Shown: positions 36,005 to 45,207 of the stretch, in pieces
Layout of the letters: every line of letters starts with the position of its first letter
How positions within the stretch are numbered: the stretch's first letter is position 1
Origin: Caldisericia bacterium
Lineage (GTDB): Bacteria; Caldisericota; Caldisericia; B22-G15
Assembly: GCA_030018355.1 (NCBI GenBank)
Contig: JASEFN010000001.1
Location: 278,069 to 342,068, forward strand
DNA length: 64,000 nt
Direction of reading: 5' to 3'
The notes under the pieces: model-generated
What the model was told of the DNA's origin: nothing
The model's input: only the letters and a program-made list of their open reading frames with translations
The model's database searches: none
Program-made: the position numbers and the translations under genes

Positions 36005-37240
36005 ATGTTTAAATTAAGAGATCTTTCAATTGAATTTTTAGGTATAACACTTGAAAATCCATTTATTTTATCTGCTTCACCATCAACAGATGAACTTGAA
36101 ATTGCAATTAATGGTCTTGAAGCTGGTTGGGCAGGAGTAATTTTAAAAACAACTTCTGTTGAAGACAACCCAGTTCCTTTAAAATATCCAATGATGTCTT
36201 CATTTGGAAATTATTCAAAAAGAGTATTAGGACTTGGAAATATTGATTTAATTTCTAAATATCACATTGATGAAGTTGAGAAAAGAGTAAAAATTTTAAA
36301 AGAAAAATTTCCACACAAAATGATTGGTGCAAGCATAATGGGGAGTAAAAAAGAAGATTGGCAAAATTTAGTTTATAGATTAAGAAAGGCGGGAGTTGAT
36401 ATAATCGAATGTTCTTTTTCATGTCCTCAGGGAAGTATGGGCGAAGCACCTGGAAGGATGCTTGCTCAATCTGTTCAAGCAACAGAAAAGGTAACATCAT
36501 GGGTCAAAGAAGCTGCAGAAAATACTCCTGTTTTAATAAAAATAACACCTCAAGTTACAGATATCGTTGAAGTTGCTGAGGCAGTTAAAAGAGGTGGTGC
36601 AGATGGAATAACTGCAAGTAATACAATACCCTCTCTTCTTGGAATAGATATTTATACATTTGAACCTTATCCAACTGTTTTTGGTTACTCATCATATTCA
36701 GGTCTTTCAGGAAATGCCATAAAACCAATAACTCTTAGAACAATTGCAGAAATAAAAAGAAATGTTGATATTACAATATCAGGAAATGGCGGAGCGTATT
36801 CCTCGAGAGACGCAATTGAATTTATGCTCGTTGGAGCAAGTAATGTTCAATTTTGTACACTTCCGATGGTGTATGGTTTTAGAGTAATTGAAGAATTAAA
36901 AAGAGGTTTATCTCATTATCTTGATGAAATGGGATTTAAATCTCCATCAGAAATTGTTGGAAAAACACTTGAAAAAATAAAAACAAACGAAGAATTAATT
37001 ATTTTAGACTTTGTTAAAGCAAAAATAGATGAAGAAAAGTGCGTTGGTTGTGAACTCTGTTTTGTTAGTTGTAGAGATGGAGGACATATGGCAATTGAAT
37101 TAAAAGAGGAAACAAGAGTCCCAAAGGTAAATGAAGAAAAGTGTGTTGGTTGCGCTTTATGTATGCAAGTCTGCCCAGTTGATGCAATTAAAATTTATGA
37201 AAGAAAAATTAATATTGAACATTATTACATAAGAAAATGA
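36005..37240 (+). CDS. preA: PreA-like dihydropyrimidine dehydrogenase subunit
   Basis: A 411-residue FMN barrel of the dihydroorotate-dehydrogenase type with two C-terminal [4Fe-4S] motifs (CVGCELCFVSC at about 344 and CVGCALCMQVC at about 381). The catalytic cysteine in SCPQG (C140) is present, and ASNTIPS matches the SNT substrate loop. The asparagine found three residues before the cysteine in mammalian dihydropyrimidine dehydrogenase is Ser137 here (alignment by eye). The usual reaction is reversible reduction of uracil or thymine. Beside xanthine-dehydrogenase-type genes the true substrate may instead be a purine-derived ring; that is inference. It starts one base after the preT stop. 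Confidence 0.88.
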   Translation: MFKLRDLSIEFLGITLENPFILSASPSTDELEIAINGLEAGWAGVILKTTSVEDNPVPLKYPMMSSFGNYSKRVLGLGNIDLISKYHIDEVEKRVKILKEKFPHKMIGASIMGSKKEDWQNLVYRLRKAGVDIIECSFSCPQGSMGEAPGRMLAQSVQATEKVTSWVKEAAENTPVLIKITPQVTDIVEVAEAVKRGGADGITASNTIPSLLGIDIYTFEPYPTVFGYSSYSGLSGNAIKPITLRTIAEIKRNVDITISGNGGAYSSRDAIEFMLVGASNVQFCTLPMVYGFRVIEELKRGLSHYLDEMGFKSPSEIVGKTLEKIKTNEELIILDFVKAKIDEEKCVGCELCFVSCRDGGHMAIELKEETRVPKVNEEKCVGCALCMQVCPVDAIKIYERKINIEHYYIRK

Positions 37241-37716
37241 AAAAAATTGTTGTAAACTTTAAATTAAATGGAGAAGACATTATTGATGAAGTTCCTGTAA
37301 ATAAAACACTTGTGGAATATTTAAGGGATAATTTACATTTAACTGGAACAAAAGAAGGTTGTTCAAAAGGAGAATGTGGGGCATGCACAGTAATAATTGA
37401 TGGAAAAAATTATACATCTTGTCTTGTTTTGATGCCAGAGGTTCAAAATAAATCTGTTTTTACAATTGAAGGTTTAAAAGATAAAGTTGAGTTTATAGAT
37501 TACCTTATTGATGAGGGGGCATTCCAATGTGGTTTTTGTGCACCTGGTTTTGTTGTAAGTTTGTACTCTTTTCTTGAAAAAAGAAAAGACATTACTATTG
37601 ATGAAGTTAAAGAGGCAATTTCAGGAAATCTATGTAGATGTACAGGATATAAGAAAATTCTTGATGCAATTAATAAATTTATAAAAGAGAAAAGAGGACA
37701 AAATGAAAGAATTTGA
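37237..37716 (+). CDS. Xanthine-dehydrogenase-family [2Fe-2S] subunit
   Basis: A 159-residue protein with a plant-type ferredoxin domain (GCSKGECGACTV: C42, C47, C50, and C62) and a helical [2Fe-2S] domain (QCGFCAPGF and CRCTGY). This is the small iron-sulfur subunit of three-part molybdenum hydroxylases (XdhC/CoxS type), passing electrons between the molybdenum and flavin subunits. All eight cluster cysteines are present. ATG overlaps the preA stop (ATGA) and the gene ends 14 bases inside the next gene. Confidence 0.93.
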   Translation: MKKIVVNFKLNGEDIIDEVPVNKTLVEYLRDNLHLTGTKEGCSKGECGACTVIIDGKNYTSCLVLMPEVQNKSVFTIEGLKDKVEFIDYLIDEGAFQCGFCAPGFVVSLYSFLEKRKDITIDEVKEAISGNLCRCTGYKKILDAINKFIKEKRGQNERI

Positions 37717-38560
37717 ATATTTTAAACCAAAAAATTTACTTGAGGCTCTTGATCTTGCAAAAAATTTTGGGAATAATAAGAGATTTCTAGCTGGTGGTAC
37801 AGATTTAATTGTAAGGTTAAAGGATAATTTAATAAAAGAGGAAAATATTATTGATTTAAAAGATATTGATGAGTTAAAGGGTATAAAAGAAAATGGAGAT
37901 GAAATTGAAATAGGACCACTTGTCACTTTTACAGAGATAATTGAGTCAGAAATAATGAATAAATATTCTCCTCTTATTGTTCTCGCTGCAAAAAAAGTTG
38001 GCTCTCCTCAAATAAGAAATAAAGGAACAATTGGTGGAAATTTATGTAATGCTTCTCCTGCAGGTGATTCAATTCCTCCTTTAATGTGCGAGGAGGCGCG
38101 TCTTTTATTAAAATCAAAAGATAGAGAAAGAGTTGTTAATATTAATGAATTTTTTTTAGGACCTGGAAAAACATGTTTAAATCAAGACGAAATATTGGTA
38201 AAAATAGTTGTAAAAAAATGGAAAAACTCAAACTTGGGATTTTTTAATAAACTTGGACAAAGAAATGCTTTAACTATTTCAATAGCATCAAATTGTGTAA
38301 AAATTGATAAAGAGGGTAAAAACATAAAAGATATTAAAATTTCATTGGGTTCAGTTGCACCAACTGTTGTAAGAGCAAAAAAAGTTGAGGAGGCTATTTT
38401 AAATTTAAAAGAAATAAATGAAGATGAATTATTTAAAATATCATCTCTTATTGAAAATGAAATTGATCCAATTACAGATGTTAGAGGTTCAAGAGAATAT
38501 AGAATAGAAGTTTCGAAATATTTGCTTTATGAAAGTTTAATTTATTTATTTAATTTGTGA
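37703..38560 (+). CDS. Xanthine-dehydrogenase-family FAD-binding subunit
   Basis: A 285-residue FAD-binding subunit (XdhB/CoxM type). Flavin-site motifs are LAGGTDLIVRL (about residue 30) and NKGTIGGNLCNASPAGD (about 110-126). Length is normal for the stand-alone subunit. It would take electrons from the [2Fe-2S] subunit; the final acceptor could be NAD+ or, given the PreT/PreA neighbours, another partner. Confidence 0.93.
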   Translation: MKEFEYFKPKNLLEALDLAKNFGNNKRFLAGGTDLIVRLKDNLIKEENIIDLKDIDELKGIKENGDEIEIGPLVTFTEIIESEIMNKYSPLIVLAAKKVGSPQIRNKGTIGGNLCNASPAGDSIPPLMCEEARLLLKSKDRERVVNINEFFLGPGKTCLNQDEILVKIVVKKWKNSNLGFFNKLGQRNALTISIASNCVKIDKEGKNIKDIKISLGSVAPTVVRAKKVEEAILNLKEINEDELFKISSLIENEIDPITDVRGSREYRIEVSKYLLYESLIYLFNL

Positions 38561-38567
38561 GGTAAAA

Positions 38568-40889
38568 ATGAGTGTAAAACTTGAAGAGAAAAAAAGAGAA
38601 GAAGAGAAATGGATTGGCAAAAAAATAAAACAAATTTATTCTCAGGAAAAAGTTAAGGGAGAATTAAAATATCCATCAGATATCTATTTTGAAAATATGG
38701 TTTGGGGAGAAGTTTTAAGAAGTAAATATCCCCATGCATTAATTAAAAAAATTGATGTTTCTAAAGCAGAAAAACTTCCGGGAGTTGTAAAGGTTCTAAC
38801 TTATAAAGATATACCTGGCTTAAATGGTTTTGGAATAGTTGTTCAAGATCAGCCAGTCTTATGCTATGACAAAGTAAGATATCTTGGAGATGCTATTGCT
38901 TTAGTAGCAGCGGAAACAAAAGAAATAGCGAAAAAAGCACTTGAATTAATTGAAGTTCAATATGAACCACTTCCAGTTGTAGAAGATCCTCTTGAAGCAA
39001 TTAAAGAATCTTCTCCAAAAGTGCATGAAAGTGGGAATATACACCTTCATACAGTTGTTAAAAAAGGAGATGTTGAGAAGGGATTTAGAGAGGCAGATTT
39101 AATTGTTGAAAATGAATATAGAACTGGTAGACAGGAACATGCTTATCTTGAAACAGAAAATGGTGTTGCTTTTTATGATGAAGAAGAAGATACAATTACA
39201 GTTATTTGTGGAGGTCAATATCCATTCAGAGATCAAATTCAAATAGCAAGAGTTCTTGCATTTGATCCAAGGAAAATAAGAGTAATAAATGAACCAATGG
39301 GAGGTGGATTTGGCGGAAAAGATGAAATTACAACGCAGATCCATCTTGCACTCCTTGCTTATCACACAAAAAGACCGGTTAAAATGGAAATTAGTAGAGA
39401 AGAGTCAATAGTTTTCTCATGGAAAAGACATCCAATGATTCTAAGATATAAAACAGGTGTTAAAAAAGATGGAACACTTGTTGCAAATGAAGTTTATATT
39501 TATGCAGATACAGGTGCATATGCATCATTGGGAGGGCCTGTTGTGAATCTTGCAATAGAACATTCATGTGGTCCATATAGAATTCCAAACACTCATATTG
39601 AAGGATTTTGCATTTATACTAACAATGGAGTATCAAGCGCATTTAGAGGCTTTGGAGTAAATCAAGTAACATTTGCAATGGAGTCACAAATGGATGAAAT
39701 TGCATATAAACTTCAAATTGATCCATTACTACTTAGAAGAAAAAATATATTAAAAAGAGGAGAGGAAACTGGAATAGGAAGTAAAATTGAAACAAGCATT
39801 GGATTAAATAAAATTTTAGATGAAATTGAGAAACATCCAATTTATAAAGAAAGAGAGAAAATAAAATTATCTTCATCTAAATTCAAAAAGTATGGGGTCG
39901 GAATAGCATTATCTTATCAAGGAACTGGTCTTGGTGTTGGACTTCCAGATTATGGTGCTGCAATAATTGAAATGAGAAGAGATGGTGGATTTAATGTTTA
40001 TGCAGGAAGTGTTGAAATAGGACAAGGAGCAAAAACAACACTTAAAATTATAGCATTAGAATCATTAAAAATTAAAGATGAAAATAAAGTATTTATAGTT
40101 ACTGGTGACAGTTTTCTTGTTCCTGATTCTGGAACAACAACTGCTTCTGGTGCAACATATAGAAGTGGAAGAGCAATTAAAATTGCATCTGAAAAAATTT
40201 TAAAGATATTAAAAAGAGAAGTTTCTGAAATTTTCGATATCCCAGAAAATAATATCTATATAAAAGATGAAACTTTTTATGACAAAGAAAATAGAGAACT
40301 TATAAACTATGAAAAATTAGGGGAAATTCTTTATGAAAAAAGAAGGTTACCAAAAGTAGATGGTCACTTTAATTTTCCAACATCAAAAACAAAAATTAAT
40401 GGAGCATTTGGTTTACCTCATTATATTTTTAGTTTTTCAGGTAGTATCGCCCTTGTTGAAGTTAATACTCTTACAGGTAAGGTAAATCTAATTAAGGGAG
40501 TTAATTTAATTGATGGAGGAAGGGTAATAAATAAAATAGGCTTTGAGGGACAATCTGAAGGTGGTTTAGTTATGGGAATGGGTTATGCTTTAATGGAAGA
40601 TGTAATTATTAAAAATGGGGAGTTTTTAACAAAAAATTTCTCAACATATATAATTCCAACAATACTTGATATCCCAAAAGATTTAGAGACTATTTCAATT
40701 GAAAGTATAGAAGAATTAGGACCTTTTGGATCAAAGGGCATTGGAGAAACAACAATGGTTCCAATTGCGCCAGCAATAACAAATGCAATATTTCATGCAA
40801 CCGAAGCAAGAATAAGACAAATCCCCGCTACACCAGAAAGAGTATTCTTTAAATTAAGAGAAAAAGAAAAGGAGGACAAGAGTAAATGA
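38568..40889 (+). CDS. Xanthine-dehydrogenase-family molybdopterin-binding subunit
   Basis: A 773-residue catalytic subunit. It shows GGGFGGKDE (molybdopterin contact), SAFRGFGVNQ (the Arg that in xanthine dehydrogenase binds the substrate), EIGQGAKT, SGATYRSGRA, and GSKGIGETTM near the C-terminus with the catalytic glutamate. The FRGFG arginine favours a purine hydroxylase over a CO dehydrogenase or nicotinate enzyme; the CO-dehydrogenase CSFR loop is not seen. Ribosome site GAGGT precedes ATG. It overlaps the amidohydrolase start by four bases. Substrate is probably xanthine or hypoxanthine, by family and context. Confidence 0.92.
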   Translation: MSVKLEEKKREEEKWIGKKIKQIYSQEKVKGELKYPSDIYFENMVWGEVLRSKYPHALIKKIDVSKAEKLPGVVKVLTYKDIPGLNGFGIVVQDQPVLCYDKVRYLGDAIALVAAETKEIAKKALELIEVQYEPLPVVEDPLEAIKESSPKVHESGNIHLHTVVKKGDVEKGFREADLIVENEYRTGRQEHAYLETENGVAFYDEEEDTITVICGGQYPFRDQIQIARVLAFDPRKIRVINEPMGGGFGGKDEITTQIHLALLAYHTKRPVKMEISREESIVFSWKRHPMILRYKTGVKKDGTLVANEVYIYADTGAYASLGGPVVNLAIEHSCGPYRIPNTHIEGFCIYTNNGVSSAFRGFGVNQVTFAMESQMDEIAYKLQIDPLLLRRKNILKRGEETGIGSKIETSIGLNKILDEIEKHPIYKEREKIKLSSSKFKKYGVGIALSYQGTGLGVGLPDYGAAIIEMRRDGGFNVYAGSVEIGQGAKTTLKIIALESLKIKDENKVFIVTGDSFLVPDSGTTTASGATYRSGRAIKIASEKILKILKREVSEIFDIPENNIYIKDETFYDKENRELINYEKLGEILYEKRRLPKVDGHFNFPTSKTKINGAFGLPHYIFSFSGSIALVEVNTLTGKVNLIKGVNLIDGGRVINKIGFEGQSEGGLVMGMGYALMEDVIIKNGEFLTKNFSTYIIPTILDIPKDLETISIESIEELGPFGSKGIGETTMVPIAPAITNAIFHATEARIRQIPATPERVFFKLREKEKEDKSK

Positions 40890-42241
40890 AATTTTTATTT
40901 AAAGATGTAACTTTAATAGGGACAATGAATAAAGATGGAAAAGAAATTGAAAATGGATATCTAACAGTTGAAAATGGAGTAATCACATTTGTTGGTGATA
41001 AAGAGCCAAAAGGAAATTATGATAGAGTTATTGATGGAAGAGGAAAATTACTTCTTCCAGGATTTGTAAATACACATCATCATTTTTATCAAACTCTTTT
41101 TAGAAATATAAAAGAGGTAAATGATCTAAAACTTTTTGATTGGCTTATATATTTATATGAAAAATGGAAAAATATTGATGAAGAAGCAGTTTATGTATCA
41201 ACAGTTATTGCAATACTTGAAATGATGAAAAGTGGAGTTACTACAACAACAGATCATCTATATCTTGTACCTTACAACAACGTAAAAATTTTTGATGCCC
41301 AAATTGAAGCAGCAAAATTAACAAAAATTCGTTTTCATCCAACAAGAGGTGCAATGTCTCTATCAAAAAAAGACGGGGGCTTGCCACCAGATAGTGTAGT
41401 TCAAAATGATGAAAAAATTTTAGTCCATACAGAAGATATGATTAAAAAGTATCATAATGGTGAGAAATATTCTATGCTTAGAATTGCAATTGCCCCCTGT
41501 TCTCCATTTTCAGTCACAAAAAATATTATGATAGAAAGTTTGAGGCTCGCAGAAAAGTATAATGTGTTACTTCACACTCATCTTGCTGAAACCTTAGATG
41601 AAGAAATTTATTGTAAAGAGAAATTTGGTCTAAGACCTGTTGAACTTATGGAATCTATTGGATGGTTAAATAAAAGGGTCTGGTTTGCTCATATGGTTCA
41701 TTTGAGTGATAGTGATATTGAAAAATTAATAAAAGGTGATGTGGGTATGGCTCATTGTCCTACATCGAATATGAAACTTGGTTCAGGAATTGCTAGAGTA
41801 AGTGAACTAAAAGGAAAAATAAGAATTGGACTTGCAGTTGATGGAAGTTCAAGTAATGACACAAACAATTTTATTCTTGAAATTAGAAATGCACTTCTTC
41901 TTCAAAGGGTTAAATATGGAAGTAATGCAATTACATCAAGAGATGTTCTAAAATTTGCAACAATTGGTGGGGCGGAAGTTTTAAGGATGGATGATTTTAT
42001 AGGATCAATTGAGATAGGAAAAGCAGCAGATATTATTATGTTTGATTTAAATAAACTTGAGTTTGCTGGAGGATTAAACGATCTAATTTCTGTACCTGTG
42101 TATCTTGATGCAAAAAAAGTTGATTTTCTAATGATTAATGGAGAAATTTTAATTGAGAATGGAAATTTTGTTTCTATCGATGAAAGAGAGTTTATAGAAA
42201 AACAAAATAAAATTTCAAAAAAACTTTTAGAAAAAATATAA
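40886..42241 (+). CDS. Amidohydrolase, 8-oxoguanine/guanine-deaminase-like
   Basis: A 451-residue amidohydrolase with NTHHHFYQTLFRN (metal-binding H64 and H66), HTHLAET, AHMVHLSDSD and DGSSSND. The HHHFYQTL and DGSSSND stretches resemble bacterial 8-oxoguanine deaminase, while the overall form also fits SsnA-type and chlorohydrolase-like enzymes. The expected reaction is hydrolytic deamination of an aminopurine to the oxo form, feeding the xanthine-dehydrogenase-type subunits encoded just upstream (ATGA overlap). It ends the operon, nine bases from the convergent dcd gene; no hairpin terminator is visible. Confidence 0.87.
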   Translation: MKFLFKDVTLIGTMNKDGKEIENGYLTVENGVITFVGDKEPKGNYDRVIDGRGKLLLPGFVNTHHHFYQTLFRNIKEVNDLKLFDWLIYLYEKWKNIDEEAVYVSTVIAILEMMKSGVTTTTDHLYLVPYNNVKIFDAQIEAAKLTKIRFHPTRGAMSLSKKDGGLPPDSVVQNDEKILVHTEDMIKKYHNGEKYSMLRIAIAPCSPFSVTKNIMIESLRLAEKYNVLLHTHLAETLDEEIYCKEKFGLRPVELMESIGWLNKRVWFAHMVHLSDSDIEKLIKGDVGMAHCPTSNMKLGSGIARVSELKGKIRIGLAVDGSSSNDTNNFILEIRNALLLQRVKYGSNAITSRDVLKFATIGGAEVLRMDDFIGSIEIGKAADIIMFDLNKLEFAGGLNDLISVPVYLDAKKVDFLMINGEILIENGNFVSIDEREFIEKQNKISKKLLEKI

Positions 42242-42250
42242 TTTTTATTT

Positions 42251-42808
42251 TTATTTATCTACCTTTGGCAAAACAATACCAATTTGTTTATCATATTTCC
42301 CTTTCTTATCTTTATAACTTACTTCGCACTCCTCATCACTTTCAAGAAAAATAATTTGAGCGATACCTTCATTAGCATAAACTTTAACAGGTAATGGGGT
42401 TGTATTTGAAATTTCAATTGTAACATGACCTTCCCATTCTGCTTCTATTGGTGTTATATTTACAATAATTCCACATCTTGCATAAGTTGATTTTCCAATA
42501 CAGATACCCAAAACTTTTCTTGGCATTCTTAAATATTCAACACTTCTTCCAAGAATAAATGAATTTGGAGGAATAATACATGTCTCGCCCTTAAAGTCAA
42601 CAAAACTTTTTGGATCAAAATTTTTTGGATCAATTATTGAATTGAAAACATTTGTAAAAATTTTAAATTCATTAGAAAGTCTCAAATCATAACCATAGGA
42701 AGAGAGTCCATAAGAAATAACTCCTTTCTTAATCTGTTTTTCTTCAAATGGTTCTATCATTTTATATTGAGTTGCCATTTTTTTAATCCATTTATCACTC
42801 TTTAACAT
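42251..42808 (-). CDS. dcd: dCTP deaminase
   Basis: A 185-residue member of the dCTP deaminase/dUTPase family. Signatures are [11 protein letters not shown] (matches the SSYAR-like nucleotide loop), the active-site glutamate in [22 protein letters not shown], and [11 protein letters not shown]. It makes dUTP from dCTP for dTMP synthesis, and the next gene upstream is thyX, which fits. Whether it also hydrolyses dUTP, as in the bifunctional archaeal form, cannot be decided by eye. Its start overlaps the thyX end by 14 bases. Confidence 0.92.
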   Translation of the reverse strand: MLKSDKWIKKMATQYKMIEPFEEKQIKKGVISYGLSSYGYDLRLSNEFKIFTNVFNSIIDPKNFDPKSFVDFKGETCIIPPNSFILGRSVEYLRMPRKVLGICIGKSTYARCGIIVNITPIEAEWEGHVTIEISNTTPLPVKVYANEGIAQIIFLESDEECEVSYKDKKGKYDKQIGIVLPKVDK

Positions 42809-43418
42809 CTCTAATCCTTATATAATCTTTCTCAATTACAAAATCCTCAAATACTGTTGGAGCATATTCTTTTAAAATTTTTAAAATTTCAATAAAAACA
42901 TTTCTTATTTCCCATTGGGCTTCTTTACTACCCCTTAATTTAATCATATGTCTAAGTTCTCTAAAATTTGCAGTTAGAACTATTTCTGTTTTTGTTGCGT
43001 TTGGAAGAACAAATCTTGCGTCCTCTTTAGGAATTCCTAAATTTATTAATTTTTTGTAGACATCCCTTGTTCTCTCCATAAAATCTTTATATATTATTAA
43101 AGCCTCATTGTTTGCTAAAATAGTATAAGGAATTACATAGTCAAAATTTGATTCATTAACGTATCTTTGTGATTTTTGAGTATATGATGCGATTCTATGT
43201 CTAACTAATTGGTGGGTTAAACTTCTTGAGACCCCAGAGATCCTAAAAGAAGCCACTGCATGCTCTAAAACAGATTCATGACCAAGTTTTAAAAGCATTC
43301 TAATAAATTTAACATGACTATCTGGTGTCAATCTATCAAATGATTCATGAGCAGTTCTCCCTGCCTCTTCAATTATTTTCTCTGGATTGGGAGTTATATA
43401 AATTAATTTAACATCCAA
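42795..43418 (-). CDS. thyX: Flavin-dependent thymidylate synthase
   Basis: A 207-residue ThyX. The signature [14 protein letters not shown] (R73-H74-R75, S78, S83, R85) matches RHRxxSxxxxSxR, which binds FAD and dUMP. ThyX methylates dUMP using methylene-tetrahydrofolate and NAD(P)H. The start codon is TTG at 43418 with AGAGG upstream, just three bases after the ackA stop; no ATG fits in frame. Followed directly by dcd, making a dTMP-synthesis pair. Confidence 0.95.
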   Translation of the reverse strand: MDVKLIYITPNPEKIIEEAGRTAHESFDRLTPDSHVKFIRMLLKLGHESVLEHAVASFRISGVSRSLTHQLVRHRIASYTQKSQRYVNESNFDYVIPYTILANNEALIIYKDFMERTRDVYKKLINLGIPKEDARFVLPNATKTEIVLTANFRELRHMIKLRGSKEAQWEIRNVFIEILKILKEYAPTVFEDFVIEKDYIRIRDVKE

Positions 43419-43421
43419 GAA

Positions 43422-44768
43422 TTAACCTCTTTTTGGTGGTCTAACAATAATCTCAGCAAGTTCTGGCTTTTTCTTAAGTTCTTCTTTCAATGCCTCTTCT
43501 CTTGCTGGATTAACATAATTTGGATCTTCGAATGAATATTTAAAGTTTGTATGAACATCATATCTTCCTTCAATTAATGCAACTGTATCTTCAACAAAAA
43601 CAAGTTCTTCATCAGTTGGAATTACAAAAATTCTTACTTTTGAACCTTCGCCTGTAATTTCTGTTTCTGCATTTCTTGTTTTTGATATTTCATTTTTTCT
43701 TTTATCATAAATTATTCCAAGATTTTCAAGACCATCAAGTGTTTTTCCTCTTATAAGTGGACTCATTTCTCCAACACCTGCTGTAAAAACAATTGCATCA
43801 ACTCTTCCTAAAACTGCATAATATGCTCCAATATATTTTTTGAGTCTATATGTTTCAATTTCAATTGCAAGTTTTGCTCTCTCATCTCCTTCTGCTGCTG
43901 CTTTTTCCACATCTCTTCTATCTGTATATTTTCCTGTAATTCCTAAAATTCCACTTTTTTTATTAAGTAAATTATCAAGTTGATCAACAGTTAGATTTTC
44001 TTTTCTCATCATAAATAAATCAATTCCAGCATCATGATCTCCTGCTCTTGTTCCCATGACCAAACCCTCAAGGGGTGTTAATCCCATTGAAGTATCAACT
44101 GAAATTCCATTTTTAACTGCATTTGCACTGGCTCCATTTCCAATATGAAGACAAATTAAATTTGTCTCAAATGGATCTTTTCCTAAGAGTACTGCTGCTC
44201 TTTTTGAAACATATAAAAATGATGTTCCATGAAATCCATATCTTCTTACTCTATATTTTTCATACCACTCATATGGAAGAGAATAAATATAAGCATATTT
44301 TGGCATTGTTTGATGCCATGCTGTATCCATTATTGCGCAATGAGGAACATCTGGCAAAAGTTCCATTGCTGCTCTAACACCAAGTAAATTTGGAGGGTTG
44401 TGAAGAGGAGCAAGATCAGAAAGAGATTCAAATGTTTTTAAAAATTCTTCGTTTATAATTGATGACTTTGCAAATTTTTCTCCACCATGAACCATTCTGT
44501 GTCCAACTCCTTGAATACTTTTTAGATCTTTAATAACACCAATCTCTGGATCAAGAAGAGTATCAATAATTAGTTTAATAGCAACTTTATGATCTGGACA
44601 ATCGTGTTCTACTTTAAAGTTTCCTTTACCATTTGCATAATGATCAATAAAAGAGCCACCAATTGTTACTCTTTCAACTATTCCTCTTGCTAAAATTTTT
44701 CTCTCATTCCATCTATAGAGTTGATATTTAACAGAAGAACTTCCACAATTTAATGTGAGTATGTCCAT
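43422..44768 (-). CDS. ackA: Acetate kinase
   Basis: A 448-residue acetokinase-family protein: NCGSSSVKY at the N-terminus (phosphate site), GHRMVHGGEKF, YGFHGTSF (catalytic histidine region), HIGNGASANAV, MGLTPLEGLVMGTRAGD and TAGVGE. It converts acetyl phosphate and ADP to acetate and ATP, the energy step of acetogenic fermentation. The last 45 or so residues (lysine/glutamate-rich, after EGRYDVHTNFKY) extend beyond the usual end of about 400. ATG at 44768 follows AAGGAGG. No phosphotransacetylase gene is next to it. Confidence 0.93.
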   Translation of the reverse strand: MDILTLNCGSSSVKYQLYRWNERKILARGIVERVTIGGSFIDHYANGKGNFKVEHDCPDHKVAIKLIIDTLLDPEIGVIKDLKSIQGVGHRMVHGGEKFAKSSIINEEFLKTFESLSDLAPLHNPPNLLGVRAAMELLPDVPHCAIMDTAWHQTMPKYAYIYSLPYEWYEKYRVRRYGFHGTSFLYVSKRAAVLLGKDPFETNLICLHIGNGASANAVKNGISVDTSMGLTPLEGLVMGTRAGDHDAGIDLFMMRKENLTVDQLDNLLNKKSGILGITGKYTDRRDVEKAAAEGDERAKLAIEIETYRLKKYIGAYYAVLGRVDAIVFTAGVGEMSPLIRGKTLDGLENLGIIYDKRKNEISKTRNAETEITGEGSKVRIFVIPTDEELVFVEDTVALIEGRYDVHTNFKYSFEDPNYVNPAREEALKEELKKKPELAEIIVRPPKRG

Positions 44769-44790
44769 CTAAACTACCTCCTTGAAAGTT

Positions 44791-45207
44791 TTATATATCA
44801 AAAATAATATCAACTTTATATAAATTATCAACTTTTTCTATTATCATATCTTCAAGAGTACAGGCTTTTATAGCATACTTTATCTTATGTTTTTTCTCAT
44901 CAAAGGTTTCTCCAAAAAGTTTTCCTTTAATGATATTTTCACTAAATTCTTCAATTTTAAAATTTTTTATTAAAAAGAATTTTGAATCAAAAAGGTAGAT
45001 AAACTCATTTAAAAATTTGTTTAAAAGCATCTCAATAAAATCAGATTTTATCTCAAAATTAATCTCTTCTTTTTCTTGAAGATTTTCTTCCTCTCTCATT
45101 AAAAATAATGTACCTTCTCCAGAATTCTCAAAAAGTTCCTTTAAGTTTCTACCATAAACTCTTATTCCAATATCAGCAGTATGTGGAAAAATTTCAAATT
45201 TTTTCAT
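44791..45207 (-). CDS. Archease family protein
   Basis: ATG at 45207 gives 138 residues; an upstream TTG (45222) is too close to its possible ribosome site. The N-terminal [16 protein letters not shown] and the pattern [19 protein letters not shown] are typical of archease. Archease is known to speed guanylylation and turnover of the RNA ligase RtcB; no rtcB gene is in this window, so the partner must lie elsewhere. The gene overlaps the gyrA end by 14 bases and precedes ackA by about 20. Confidence 0.88.
   Translation of the reverse strand: MKKFEIFPHTADIGIRVYGRNLKELFENSGEGTLFLMREEENLQEKEEINFEIKSDFIEMLLNKFLNEFIYLFDSKFFLIKNFKIEEFSENIIKGKLFGETFDEKKHKIKYAIKACTLEDMIIEKVDNLYKVDIIFDI

Noticed and set aside
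36400..36470. PreA seemed to lack the catalytic cysteine because LACGQ of mammalian enzyme aligns with MLAQ.
   Set aside because: The catalytic cysteine is the one in SCPHG, and C140 in SCPQG is present. Only the Asn three residues before is changed to Ser.
44123..44377. A plus-strand frame inside ackA.
   Set aside because: Shadow of acetate kinase; no start signal.
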